Notes under the pieces: generated by a model
The model's input: the letters and a program-made list of their open reading frames with translations, nothing else
Told to the model about the DNA's origin: nothing
Database searches by the model: none
NCBI GenBank assembly: GCA_943704495.1
Contig: CALSCR010000712.1
Span: 1-50,826 of the forward strand
Reading direction: 5' to 3'
Length of the DNA stretch: 50,826 nt
Origin: Pigoraptor chileana
Taxonomy: Eukaryota > Opisthokonta > Filasterea
Part shown: in pieces, positions 34,318 through 47,200 of the stretch
How positions within the stretch are numbered: position 1 is the stretch's first letter
How the letters are laid out: the number at the start of each line of letters is the position of its first letter
Program-made: the position numbers and the translations under genes

Positions 34318-34614
34318 GCCCACTCTTTCGCTGCTTCGTTTTCAAATTTAGTATTCTTCTCGGGAAAAAGTCTGTGGTTTGTTCACATTGTGAAGGCACT
34401 GGCTTTTATTTTCGAAGTGGCGCCACATTTTTCGTGCCGTGGTTGCATATTTGAGATTCAGCCTTGTTACACACGCTATAAAGGGGGGCCGGAACTGCGC
34501 ATCCCCGGCGCGCACTGTCTTTGCACTGCGTTGCCTAAGCGATCAGAAAAGTGCAACGTGTGGATTCGTTTCGCTTGGTGCTATATATTATTTCATTGTT
34601 GACGAACCGATAAG
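33838..34614. other. Spacer between DHX8 and talin-like gene
   Basis: Holds the DHX8 3' region, a (CA)n tract at about 34285-34316, and the TATA box of the next gene at 34477. No further protein is recognised. Confidence 0.6.
34477..34482 (+). promoter_or_regulatory. TATA box of the talin-like gene
   Basis: TATAAA in cgctataaaggggggcc, about 135 bp upstream of the ATG at 34615. This is the best TATA match in the window outside coding sequence and introns. Confidence 0.5.
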
Positions 34615-37600
34615 ATGGCGAACATCATTGCACCTCCGCCCGAGTTTCAGCCTCCGAAGGCATGGGAGGTCGACCTGGGGCTCCTTCCCGACAATTGGGA
34701 GGTGCGTCGGGATCTGATTTGCGTCCCTATTCTGAATTCTGGCTATTGTTACTTATTATTGTTTCCGCAGACATGTCTTACTGTGGTTCCCGCAGACGTA
34801 TGAGGCTTATTTGGTTTCCGTTTTGTGTGTTTGCAGTCCCTTGTCGATGAAGATGGCATGCGCTTTTACATTGATCACAACACAAAGACGACCTCGTGGA
34901 TACCTCCGCGTGAGGCAGTGTTGAATTGGGATGGTGAGTAAAGAAGCGGGGAGGACAAGAGAATGTTGGACTCGTTTTATGCATCAACAGGTGACATCTT
35001 TGCTTGACTTCGCCTATCAAAGCCGCAGTGATGTGCCTGTTGTATATTCTTCATTGCAATACTTGATTTTGCTCTCACTTTACTCATCAACCAACTCGAC
35101 GAATACTTTCTCTGCACTACTCAAACACACACTGTGTCACATAGACGAACAAACCCTCCCGTACGGCTGGGAAATGGCCGTGGACGAGGATGGTGACCCA
35201 TACTTTATTGATCACAACAACCGCACAACAACGCGACAGGACCCCCGTCTCGCCGGGTACTCTCGCTCACCTGCACCCGCAATGCCGTCATCGCTCTCGG
35301 CGGGAGGTTCGGGAACGACTACAAAGTCGCTCTCGCCGTCGGCAAGTGGCGCTCGCAAGGCATCGACCGTCCCAATGCCTCTCGGTGGCAGCGCCATCCC
35401 ACCTCCATTGCAAGAGCTGCAGGCGCAGCGCGCGGCTGCCAATGCACCCCCCCCGGCACCTGTTGTTGTCCAGGAAGAAGGAGACAAGGTACTGCGTGTT
35501 GCATTTGACAATGGGCAGACGCGTTCGTTTCGTTACGGCGCATCGACGAGGGCGGAGGATATGCGTAATATCATTTGCGAAAAACTTGGGATTCGCATCT
35601 CATCGCACTTTGGACTGGTGATCCAAGGCGAGGGTGGCTTTGCAAAGTGGCTGCCGCCGCACGTGACCCTCGTCGAGGCCGAGAGTGGTCTGCCCGCGGG
35701 CGCATCGTGGAAGTATTGCTTCCGTGGTCGATATCTGCCGAAGCAGATGGCGGATCTAGTCAACCGCGACGACATTGCGTTTGATCTCCTGTTGAATCAG
35801 GTGCGGTTTATGTGTGCGTCTTTAGTGTGTTGTTTAGTTTGTGCTTTGTATCGATGTATGTGTTTATCACACGTGGGTAGTCTGTATGGTGTCGGATGCA
35901 TGCATAGACATATATTTTGGAATGTACTATTGGCATATATGCAGCAGTTCTTGTTGTTTTACGCGTGCGCATGGGGAGCCGACTTCATAGTGACCGCAGT
36001 TGGCGCCTATACCTTGTCGCTCACTTGTGGAATTTTCCATCGACCATAAAAAGTCTCCGTTGTGGGATGTAATTTATGTGTGCATGCCTCAGGGGACTAA
36101 ATTACCAAACTCGGTGAATGCGGGCCTGTCCCTTATTTGCAAGCACTAACAGCTGTCATTGTGTGCTTGAATTCGTGTGTTGTTGTGTTTCTCTTGTCTT
36201 GTCTTGTCTTGTCTTGTGTGGGTGGCGTTGTGTTGTGACTTGGTGTGACTTGTGTGATGGGGCGATGCACTTTTCCAGGTGATGGCGGATGTGTCAAAGG
36301 GATCCTTCAAGGAAATTGATTACACAAAGGCGGTGGAGCTTGCCGGACTCCATGTCAACTGGTGGCTGCAGACAAACAACAAGAAGCTCGACATGGACGT
36401 CATCATGTGGGTTGTGCACATTGTATTGCTTTGCGCTGTTTTGCGTTTGTTGAATTGGTTTTTGTGTTCTCTTGGTGTTTTTATTGGGGATGGGGGGGTC
36501 ATATTGCTGGAGGGGATCGATGGGATTGTTTCTGTTCTCTTCTTCTACGTGAGCTGAAGGGGGAAGGGAGTTTGGGTTTGCTTGAGTAACGACCGATTGC
36601 TCACCCATCGTCAATCCGTCGCTTTCCCTTTTGTAATCGCAACGCCACACTCTATGGAACATATTCCATTCATTCAAAATCACGTGCAACACAACCAACC
36701 GACGCACGATTTTTTCGCGTGGCAGTGATGAGGTTGGGCTGGACAAGTTTATTGCAACGTCGGTGTGCTCTGGCATGAAGCCCAAGGAAGTTGGCAAGGC
36801 GATCAAAGCCGCTGTGAAAGCCATTGGAAAGACGTCGGCGCAGGACAGTGTCACAAAATACGTCGCCCTTGTGTGTGATCTCAAGGAGTATGGCGGAAAG
36901 TACTACCGGGTGCAGGTGGTGAGTGGCGCACTGGAAGGTCACGTGTCGCCTGCGCTTTCATTGCGGGCTGATTTGGTGTGGCCGTTGTTTGCGGCTGTCA
37001 CTGATTGTGCATACACAACTATCAGAGGAGGTTTATACATACGCACAACAACACGCGCACACACAATAGCACGCACACACCATGCACATACACACATATA
37101 GCAACTCGCACACACCATGCACATACACACAACAACACGCATACACCATGCACATACACACATATAGCAACTTGCACACACCATGCACATACACCATGCA
37201 CATGCACATAACATAGCAACACGCACACACCATGCACATACACACAACAACACAACGTATACCAAACACATAACGCACAACAACACAACGCAGTCACCCT
37301 GCACATACGCACAACAGCGCACGCATCATTCACTCGTACACGACTTGAGCGGTGAACTCCTTCGTGTTTAATCTGACGTGTCATGTTTACATTTTGTGTG
37401 TGTGCGTATGTTTCTATCCCGCCACAGGAAACGGGAAATTCCAAGGTTGCGAATCGCATTCTCATCAGCGCTCGGTATGGCATTGGCAAGGTGTCGGATG
37501 ATGGACAGGTGAGGAGTGTGCAATTGTTGGTGCAGTTGTCGCTGCAGTTGTCTACCGGTGGATTTGTGCGTGCTTTGTGTGTCGTTTGTAGTATTTATAG

Positions 37601-39643
37601 ACATCCATCGATGCAGTCAATGCTTGTTTGAGACATAAGTGCGCGATATCCCGATTCGGTTACTTGAGTCTGGTATACTTGTCGCCAGACCCGATTGCAG
37701 GAACTTTGCGCTTGTTCTTACCTTATTGGGCTGCGCTGTATTCTGACCAGGTGACGAGCATGACATCATTTGACCGCATTCGGGCGTTTGATCTCAAGCC
37801 AGTTGACGCAAAGAAATCGATTATTGACGTTGCTTTGGACGGTTTGTCGGTGAGTTTGGGTTGTGCTTGTACTCCCCCCCCCCCCCTCCCCCGCGCACAT
37901 TGTGTGTGTCTGTGCACTTGGTGTGTTCACGTGAGCAGTCGAGTGCTGACATGGCATGCGATGTGTGTCTGCTGCTTTTGCGTTTTTTATTGATTGTTTT
38001 GCTTGCATTATTGCATTCGAATTTAAGGCCATCCGCATCACGGGCGAGACGTCCGACCTGGAGGACATGATGGTATTCATCAACGGATACTACCAATTGT
38101 TCGTGACTGCGTCCGCTTCGCTCCTGTCACCCTCGGCACCCCCGGCACCCCCGTCAATGATCCCCGGCCCGCCAATCCCGCGCGCCGCAACCATCTCCAA
38201 CCCGATGGGCAAGGGTGCGCCCAGTGCCCCGCCCCCGCCCGCAATCGGAGGCGGTGGTAGCGGCGGCGGCGGCGGCTTTGGTCCCGGCTCTGCTGGCTTT
38301 GGGGCTGCTCTCTCTGGCGTGCAGCTGAAGAAGCGTCCGCAGTCTGAGCAGGTTGGAGGGAAGGGCGGTGTTGCACCGGGCGCGATTGATCTGAGCATGA
38401 TTGCGAATGCTCGGAAGAACATGAGGCAGACGGGTGCGCTTGAAATGAAGGAGGACGGCGCCACATTTGAGTTTAAGCGCGTGGTGTTGCGGTCGACGAC
38501 GGCGTCGCAGAACAAATCGACGCCAAAATACGAAAGCGCACACTCTCTCGTTGGAAACTATAACAAAGATAGGGACCAATTTGAGACGAGGGTGAGTGCA
38601 CATTGCGCACGCGTGATTGATCCTGTTTGTGTGAGTGCGTGTCTGTTTGTGTGCGTGTGTGTGTTTCGTGCACCGTTTGCGGCAAATCAGTTGCATTGCT
38701 TGTTTCCGTTCCATCTGTGCGCCACTGTCCACACGAGTGCGCCCGCATAATTAGACCCTCTGTTGTGGGGACCCTCATTCCGAGTCTAAGCTGCTCTCCC
38801 ATATCATCTTGGACTTGACGCTGTATACGCTGAATGTGAAGCGTACACACCACACCTTTTGCTCACTCGCGCACCCGCTATTGTCTCTATGGCGTATCTC
38901 ATGCATTGAAAACCACTGCGCAGGTTGTTGATTTTGCAGAGGCACCAAAATATCGCCTCCGCAAAACGGGCATCGACCTCACAAAAGACCGATTTGAAAA
39001 GACGGCCGATGCTCCCTCTCCCTCGCGCTCGCGGCAGGTGGAGGCAGCACCCGCACCCACACCCACCCCCGCGCCCGCACCCACACCCACACCGACTCCC
39101 ACATCCGCACATACACCTACACCCGCACCCATTCCCACACCCACACCCGTACCGGTGCCTGTCTCTGTCCCTTCCGAGTTTAGCACCCCCGATGCACCGA
39201 GTGCCGTGCCATCCGACGGCGGATTTCTTCCTCCGCCGCCCGAGTTTGGCCTGCCCTCTGCGCCTCCACCGCCCCCGATGGGATTTGACGACGACATTCC
39301 CCCGCCGATTCCCTCAGTGCCGTCCGGGTTTGCGGACGAAGCGCCGCCACCAGCGGTCGTCACTCCACCTGTTGTTGTTGCCGCCCCTGAGCCTACGAGG
39401 GATCCTTTTGTTGCAAAGATCACAACGGGATCGATGTTTTCTGCCGAAGCCTACGGCAATTCGCTGTCGATGCTGGACAACAGCGACTCACTTGGTATGC
39501 TTGCTTCCATCGGTGCTGCGTTTGGCGGCGATGATCCGATGATCAGCGGAGGCCTTGCATCCATGCTGTCGGATGACGATGAAGATGAAGAGTACGAGGA
39601 GGACGAGGAAGAAGAGGAAGAGGAGGAAGAGGAGGAGAACTAA
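34615..39643 (+). CDS. WW-WW-FERM protein with talin-type FERM and proline-rich/acidic tail
   Basis: Ten exons: 34615-34701, 34837-34933, 35145-35800, 36279-36406, 36726-36918, 37428-37508, 37751-37849, 38028-38591, 38924-39643 form nine confident exons (2625 bp, 874 aa, phases match; I count nine, not ten). Two WW domains come first (about 28-60, DEDGMRFYIDHNTKTTSW; about 65-100, DEDGDPYFIDHNNRTTTRQ). The FERM domain follows: F1 from VLRVAFDNGQTRSFRYGAST, F2 with YTKAVELAGLHVNW, YIRQ-like FIATSVCSGMKPKEVGKAI and YVALVCDLKEYGGKYYRVQ, then F3 ending in FINGYYQLF. F2 and F3 align with talin head motifs (AVHFAG, YVKLARSLKTYGVSFF, AGYIDIIL). Pro/Gly-rich stretches and a Glu run of about 10 residues end the protein. 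There is no rod domain. A membrane-cytoskeleton adaptor role is inferred. Confidence 0.85.
36192..36216 (+). repeat. TTGTC pentamer repeat
   Basis: Four to five copies of cttgt/ttgtc in intron 3 of the talin-like gene, about 60 bp before the exon 4 acceptor. Confidence 0.9.
37036..37300 (+). repeat. CA-rich minisatellite in talin-like intron 5
   Basis: Repeating units such as cgcacacaccatgcacatacacac and caacaacacg, roughly 30 bp each, over about 260 bp. Intronic; the long open frames here on the minus strand are Cys/Val repeats from the same tract. Confidence 0.92.
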
Positions 39644-40763
39644 TTCAAACTGTTAAATTCGTTGTATCGCCATCGAGAAGCATCCACACCTTGTGTGCGC
39701 GTTCCTGCTTTTTCCGGATGGGGGTTGTTTTCTTTTTGTCGTCGACCAGTTCTCTTTGCATTCAAAGCACCGAGAAGTTCCCATTCCATTCCAATGGGTG
39801 TGCTTGTGTGCGTGTGAGTGTTTGAGTGCGAGACTTGCATTCTGCGGCCAGTGCGTGCCTGTAGCGTGGCAATGTGCGTTCTTGGTGCTGCAGGCGTTCT
39901 TTGTTACAACAGTTGTGTCTCTTGTTTGTTTTGCTTTTATTGTTTTTACGCCTCGCGTCTGGACGTGGTGTGGGTCTGTTGTTTCTTCATCCATTAAAAT
40001 ATGCCGTCTAATTCGCGCGTGTCTCTCTCGCTCTCTTTATGAAGTCCGTGGGCATGTAGCAGAAATAATGAAAGGCATTGATCTGAGGACTTGAACCTCT
40101 TTCTCTCTTGTTAAAGCTCCAAGCACTGTCAGAGTCACGCAGTGGCTTTGTCAGTTCTTAGCATGGAGTCCCGGCGGTGACATATAACACTGGATTTGCC
40201 GAAAGCACAGTCCCAATGGGCTACGCACTCTTGCTGTTCTGGACTCATTAAAGTGTACAAATATAATCTGTATTGTAACTAGTGCATTTTCTCTAAATTA
40301 TTGATTCGCAGACACCGCTCTCCCATTACAGACGCAACAATACTGTGAGTGGTTGTCGTGCGGTCACAGACTTTGGCGGACATTGAATCAAACCCCCGTT
40401 CTGCATCAATTGCCGACTTGTATCCACTCAGCAACACTGAGCGGAGCGAGTCCTCAAAGATCAGCAAGCCATTCTCTGTCTGGTATTCAAGATGACGGCC
40501 TCTTGTGCGATAACACACATTGTCGTCACGCAGAATGAATGCTTCCGTGAACTGACTGAGTGGCTGAGTGCAGACGCAATAGTCCTCCGCCGATTGCCGG
40601 CACTGACATCCCGTCGGCGGCCACTGCTCTTTGTTTTGCGACTGAATATTGTTGCTGCATAAGACTCTTCGCTGACATATAGACTCCACCTGGCGTGAGC
40701 ATTCTTAATACTAACCACACGACAAAGGCACACAAAGTTTTAATGGCAACAGTAGAATGCGAA
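39644..40763. other. Tail-to-tail spacer between talin-like gene and ZNG1
   Basis: About 1.1 kb between convergent genes. It includes a diverged, longer copy of the CT-flanked repeat at about 40022-40110. Frames of up to 136 codons occur on both strands without recognisable content. Confidence 0.6.
40041..40110 (+). repeat. CT-flanked short interspersed repeat, diverged copy D
   Basis: Begins gaagtccgtgggcatg and ends gaggacttgaacctctttctctctt, with about 26 extra bases in the middle. It lies in the spacer downstream of the talin-like gene and is preceded by ctctctcgctctc. Confidence 0.45.
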
Positions 40764-42425
40764 TCACACTCGAGCACATATTGCATCAAAGCTCGATTGT
40801 ATGGCGGGCCCGTCCAGCGCTACTCCCACAAAGACAAACGAACACACTCTCGCATCGCCTGCCCATGGTGACGTAAAATCTCCGTCAAAAGTTTCGTAGA
40901 CACCTTGGACAACGTACCGCCGATCCTCCCCCGCAATGGAGACGAGGCCCTTTGTGCGCACAATCTCCACAGCGATCGCAGCGTCGTTCGCCGACCCAAT
41001 CGGACATTTTTTATCCCAAAGAAGTGACTGCAACCAGCGACTGAGCGCGGATAGAGCGACACTCGTCCCATGTCGCGTAAACGCAACTGTCGTCATTACA
41101 CGAGCACCAACCGCGTGTCCGTGTTTGCTTTTCGTGGGCGCATCCGCTGCATCATTGTGCACATGGTCTTCACACGTGTCATGCGAGCCATGATGATGAT
41201 GATGGTCACTGGCATTGCATGATGCATCACAGCACGCGGGCGATGACGACGATGACAGCGCAGCTTCCATGCGGACTGGATCAAATGCACCGATTCCAAG
41301 CAGAAAATCAACGTCAACAACTCCTCGCGTTGTCTCTGTGACGAGCGCAGACGGGTTGATGGACGCAACGGACGAGCGTATGCGCGCACGCTCCCCCCCA
41401 GTGTCAGTATCGCCCACCAGATCCATCTTGTTCACAACCACCCTGTCTGCCACTGCAATTTGTCGCTGCATCTCAAAGGGCACGCAGCCTGCTTCGGTGG
41501 TGTGGCGATGGAAATTGAGCGCATCGACTACGGCGACGGTGCCGTCGATGTAAAGTCCGCTGTGCAGCTCAGCGTCGAGCCAAAACATTGAGGCAACCGG
41601 CGCTGATGCGGGACAACGTATTGGAGAGTGTGCGAGAACATATTGAATGAGCGATCGCAATTTATAACGGACGAGAGTGTGATGCAATCATACAGTATTC
41701 GTATGCATCACTGTATGTGGAGAGATGGGACAGGCAGGGTTGAAGTAGGCAACGGAATAGATACACTGATACCTGGATCGGCGAGGCCAGTTGTTTCAAG
41801 CAAAACGTAATCGAATCGACCTCTCCGTCGCATCAGCGCTTCAACAGCCTGGACTCCCATATCCTTCACTGAGCAACATAGACAGCCGTTGCGCAACTCC
41901 ACCCATTCGTCGTAACGCTCTCCATTAGATCCAACTGCACACACGATGCACGCGTACATAGCAGTGTGTTAATGTGCAATGCTTGCGCAATTGCAATAAC
42001 GAGATTTGCGCTGAGGGATAGCTTCCAATCAGAGTCCAGACAGCGCACATACCTGCGAGTGACTGCTCAATCTCAGTGCCGTCTCCAAAGTCATTCAGAA
42101 TGACTGCGATGCGTCGGTTGTGCTGTGTGTTGAGAACTGCGCGCAGGCACACAACACTCACAATGGTTAGGCATCATTCAATTGAACTATTGTGCAATCG
42201 AACTCATTGCATATGTAGCTCATCGCATCACCACACAATTCAAGTCACGAAGCGCTCACGAGTGTGCGTCTGCTCACGTTGGTTGATCATTGTCGTCTTC
42301 CCAGCACCCAGATAGCCCGTGACTATGGTGACAGGCACCTTTGGGGCATCCTCAATGGCGCCTTCCTCTGCATGGCCCTGAGAGTCTTCAAGAGGGACCA
42401 GCTCTGGAGCATCATCCTCGTCCAT
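40764..42425 (-). CDS. ZNG1: ZNG1/CBWD-type zinc metallochaperone GTPase (COG0523)
   Basis: Four minus-strand exons, 42425-42278, 42136-42053, 41934-41773 and 41602-40764; 1233 bp, 410 aa, all phases matching. N-terminal APELVPL corresponds to the CPELVP motif that docks METAP1, but with Ala in place of Cys. Then [17 protein letters not shown] (P-loop), [23 protein letters not shown] (the CxCC metal motif), [17 protein letters not shown] and VVNKMDL (G4). A His/Cys/Asp-rich insert ([10 protein letters not shown], about residue 250) precedes the C-terminal CobW domain with LLWDKK and [20 protein letters not shown]. The family transfers zinc to methionine aminopeptidase 1 in the cytosol, using GTP hydrolysis. 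Very close to human CBWD1 in order and length. Confidence 0.93.
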
Positions 42426-44239
42426 ATTAGAAAAAAGTCTTCGACATACACGTGTGTTAAGATTCAAAATGAGGGGCGATCCTGTTATAACTGCCTTCCA
42501 GAGGAGTGAAAGACGGTACAGCACAAGTGTGCAACTGTGTGATCCTTCACAGTTTTTGCAGCCGTGGTCACGTGCTTGGTCACGTGGGTAGTGCAATTTA
42601 TTTCCGGGATCTCGCATAAAGACGGAGTGTGACCGGTCGCATGCCATTGGCTGCTTCTGGAAGTGGCAGTCGCACACCATTGGTCAGTCTCACACTGAGT
42701 GAAAAACGAATGACAGGGCGCGTGCGACACACACGGCCGCGCACTTGTATTGGAGTCGATCGAAAATGCTCGCAATTTGCGAGTGGATTCTCCAAATTAA
42801 TTGCACCGATCTCACTAACCCATCCAAACAAAATATTGGGAGTGCGTTCTGGTTTATGAGGAGAATTTGGTACATTTCTCAATAAACAATGTCGAGGGGA
42901 GTGCGCCCCTGGCGTGTATGACAAAAATGTATGGCGTTGTGTATGGGTTGTGAACGACCGTGATTGGGATAGCCGAAATGTATGGGATGCTTTTTTGGAA
43001 GGTGCGTGTTATTACGGAACGGGACGAGTATCGCACTTGTATGAGAGTGGGATTTATTTTGCGGGTTTATTATGGTGCGGTGGCGCCACTTGTTTTATCA
43101 CAATGGCACAATTCACACCAATGAAATATTTATTCTAAATTCGGATGGCGCTAAATAAATTGTGATGTAATACATAGCCAGTTCTAGAATAAAGGCAACG
43201 CATTGACAGCAAAAAAATATTAATTGTTATTTTCTGCGTTGTTTCCCCATTTACCCGACTGTATTTAATGTGACGTTTGGACCCCCATTTGTGCCCAAAA
43301 ACCGAACCCCGCGCCAATTTAACGCCTCCGGGGACACCACCGCGCGGCTAATTGAATTGGGAATCGGTGGCGGATTTCGATGCAGTTTTGGACTCGACCG
43401 CAGATTATCGGGCACGGCTGACCCACCCCCCTTCCCCACGTCTCCAACCGTTCAGTCTCACTGCCCGTTCCCTTCTCTGTCGTGTTGCACGCGACGACAG
43501 ATGCGCGCCACACACAATCAAGCGCTCTGGATGCTTCCCTTCCACGTCCTCTGCCTTATCCTTCTTGCTGCTGGTCGCCCCTCATGGCGTTCGTTGCGAT
43601 AGTAGCTGCTCGCTGTGACAGTGGGAGGTGCATTGCAACGCCGGAGATGCCGCATCATCGCTGTCGACTAGCTTTCATTAATGTGCTGGGTTGCTCGATT
43701 GAAGTCCGATTGTGGAGTGTTGTCGCACTGCAAGAACCCGAAATTGGTGCATGTTATGGCTGTCCTTGGGCATAGACGGACACTGCGGTCCTATTTCACG
43801 TTTATCGTGAATGCCATGGAACCTATATACCTGTAGTCGACGCGATTAATACGCTCGCCACCCCGCTGCGCTTCCCGCATTCCTAGTATTTGTCTGCGCT
43901 CGCATACGTTCCCGTTAACGAATCTCCGCGTGGTCCAAACCTTGAACACACCCCGTGTAATCTACGACGCAATGATGACTGTCTCCGCTTCGGACATTTG
44001 TAACGACAACGCCGACGAGGGCGAGTTGTGTGGCAATCGCTTGCTGTAGTTGCGGTCGGAAAATCTATTCGTATCATCTTTGAGCACTTGTGCTCGATAT
44101 CCTAACGCCTCCGGTTGATCTCGTGATCGATCGGTTGTCGTTTTTCATTTGGCGGTCGATCGGTGTCGGTTTGACTGCGGTTTAATATTTGTTTTGTCAC
44201 TTGCGATTGATATCGCATTTTCATCGCCCACTTTCGAAA
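42426..44239. other. Divergent intergenic region between ZNG1 and the EF-hand/PH kinase
   Basis: About 1.8 kb. It holds the paired CCAAT boxes near the ZNG1 side. Frames such as 43270-43602 have no recognisable content. I see no convincing TATA box close to the kinase start. Confidence 0.55.
42644..42683 (-). promoter_or_regulatory. Paired CCAAT boxes upstream of ZNG1
   Basis: Two copies of CCAATGG on the minus strand, at 42650-42644 and 42683-42677, about 220 and 255 bp before the ZNG1 start. Spaced pairs like this are typical NF-Y sites. The assignment is inferred. Confidence 0.35.
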
Positions 44240-47200
44240 ATGGGGCAAGCTCTTGGGAAAGGAAGCGCTGAATTCAACAAGGCCGTCAAGTCATGTGAGT
44301 GCTGGAAGATCCCACTTTTTTGCCGAGTTCGATCTCGCTGTGATTGATGCTGTTTTCTTCGCTAGTGGACTGCCAACAATGTTTTCACTTCTGTGTATTG
44401 CGCTCATTTCTGCCCTATTGGCTCATCTGCAGCTTGTCGTGTTGTTTGATTTAGCCGTATTTTCATGTTTTTGAATGCATAAAATGTATCGGGAGCGCTC
44501 CTCGTGTGTACTTTCACCACTCTAATCGGTGGATGTACTTGCTAATCTTTGCTATTGCAGTCTCCGAGGCTGAGCTTGACTGGCTACACAAGACGTATAA
44601 AGATCTCGCCCGGCGGTCTGGAAAAAAGACGGTCGACAAGGAGGCATTGTGAGCAGACGCATTTTGTACTAATCATTGCGCCTCCGAGCCCTCTTGTTCG
44701 CCTCTTCACTTTTCCATGCGTTCACGTGTCACATTTGCATGGAAGAGGCACTTTGCCATTTCATCAGTTCACAAGTTGGACTTGGGATTGGCACCTTTTT
44801 CGTTGATTGGAAATAGTGACCGTTCCTTTTTTGGGGGTTACTGAACATTGCGTGCCCGTTATGGGCAAAATGATGTGCGTGCAGCCTCCAGTACTTTCCA
44901 CTTCCGGGAATGCTGGGCGAGCGCCTTTTTGCCGTGTTTGACCGGAAAAAGAACCAGTCGATCAACTTTGAGGAGTTTGTGTGCGGCCTCTCCCTCTGCT
45001 TTCGCGGTTCGGAGGACGACAAGTGCCGCGTGATCTTTGACATGTTCAATCTCGCGGAGAACGGAGATTTGACGCGCGATGAGATGGTCACTATGCTCAA
45101 TAACTCGTTTCTTGCGGCGGCGATGCAGCACGAGCAGAAAGAGCACCACAGCTCTGACGAGGGCGAGAGCGACTCGACATCTGTCAATCCGGATATTGTT
45201 CCCGCGGGGATTGTCACCCCGGACGAGGTTGTGTCGACCGCGAAAATTGTCGCCGATGACGCCTTCAAGACGTGCGATTCTGAACACACTGGGAAGCTCT
45301 CCTATGTTGAATTCCAGTCGTGGATCCACCAGGTGAATGTGCACCCCTGTGTGTGTGCATGTGCATTTGTGCATGTGCATGCATGTGTCTTAGTGAACGT
45401 GTGCGACTTCGTTTGGAATTTGGGTAAATGTGGGTAAAAGCACTACTTGCCTTGGAAATGGTATGGGGGTGGTCGGTTGCCATTGTGCATTTATTCACCT
45501 AATCTGCCCTCGATCCCTTGTTCCCCCCAAACCCCGGCACCAACACGCAACACGCAACCACCACACGACCACCACCACTATCATGATCAACAACAATAAT
45601 AGCATCCGGATGTGCTCAACACCGTCTTTGAAAACCACTACCTCACTGAGCACACACACCAAATGATGGAGCGTGCAAGCCCCCTCCCCTGGGACCGCTC
45701 CCATGCGAATGAGAACTCCACAAAACCGCACGTTGTCGGCGACAATGCGATCGAGGGGTACATGACGAGTCCAAGCCACAACCCGCTCCACTTGAAGAAG
45801 CGCCGATACTTCATTCTGAAGGACGACTATCTCTACAAGTTTTCGTCTGCAACCGATCTTAAGCCGATGGGCGCCTACTTTCTCGGCCATGCATTTGTGG
45901 ATCTCTACACGGACGACAAGTCCGATCGGACCATGAAGCGCGAATCGTCGATGGCGTCATCCGAGGACATGCACGACATTTCCCGCTCGAATTCAACGAC
46001 GGGACGCCCGCGCAGTGCCAGCGAGTATGGGTCTGGATCTGACGAGGACCATCCGCCGGGCACAGTGGCGGGCCCGACGCCCCCTTCCCAGGGCGGCCTC
46101 TCTCGCATGCAGAGCGTTCAGAAAGTGCAGCGAATGTCGTCCATTATCGATGATGAGCACAGTGCAGAAACGCCCACAACATCGAGCGGTGGCGTTGCTG
46201 TCAACAGCCACGGAACTGTGAACACGAACTATCATCCGAGTGCGCTCAATCCGCACGGTCGCATACGTGGCGAGTCTGTGTCGGCGGGAAACGGCGGTCT
46301 GACGCCGAGTCAGTCGCTGGGCTCGATCGAGGTGTACGCGAGCGGGACATCCGGGGCAAACCGCCGGTCGCTGGTGGGGCGCCCGCCGTTTGTGGGGTCG
46401 GAGGAGCATCTTGAGGGAGAGAAGACGGAGAAGTCGACGGGGTCGATTCGAAGAACATCGACCGCAAAGGGACGGAAAACAAAGTGGGTCTTGCTTGCTG
46501 TGGGGTGTGCGAGTTGCTGCACTTGCTGCACTCAGAGATACACACATGCGTACACACACACACACTACCTCTCTCCCGCCCTCCCCCTTCCCTGTCTCAT
46601 TGCGGAGTCCATGGGCACAGCGACTGAGACACTGACTTGAATCCTAAATCTCTCTTGTGTGATATGATGTCGATGAGCACAAATGCTGAAACTAATGGCT
46701 TGCCGTTACTGATTGGCACATATTCACGGTTTCCATTGTAGGTACGGACTCAAGATTACGTTCAGCAACGGCTACGAGCGTGTTCTGTACGCCGACACAC
46801 AGTTGGACGCTGAGCTTTGGTACAATTCGCTGAAGCGTGCTGCAAAGTGCCGCGCCATCGAAGACACATATGTGCTGACGGAAAAGGATATCGGCAAGGG
46901 GGCCTTTGCCACTGTCTACGAGGCATGTCTGTCGCTTCCCATGCGTGCACTTCACCCTCGTGCGTGCATGCCTGCGTGCCTGCATTGCGTTTTTATTTTA
47001 TACACTATGACACTTGATCTCATCTCATTGGTATCCCCATGCAACATTGCATTGCATTTTGACAAAATTGACAGGCCACTCATCGCGTGACCGGCAAGCG
47101 ATTCGCCGTCAAGGTGATTGACAAGGATGATCTGGTGCCTGCCGAGAGGGAGGGCATGCTTGCGGAGGTCGCCATCCTCAAACTGGCGCACCATCCCAAC

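Noticed and set aside
40087-40101. A tRNA gene on the minus strand, from GAGGTTCAAGTCCTC that looks like a perfect T arm
   Set aside because: No acceptor stem, D arm or anticodon arm can be placed around it; it fits better as the end of a diverged CT-flanked repeat.
43270-43602. A 110-codon plus-strand frame before the EF-hand/PH kinase
   Set aside because: No homology or splice-compatible link to the kinase start, which has its own myristoylation-type N-terminus.
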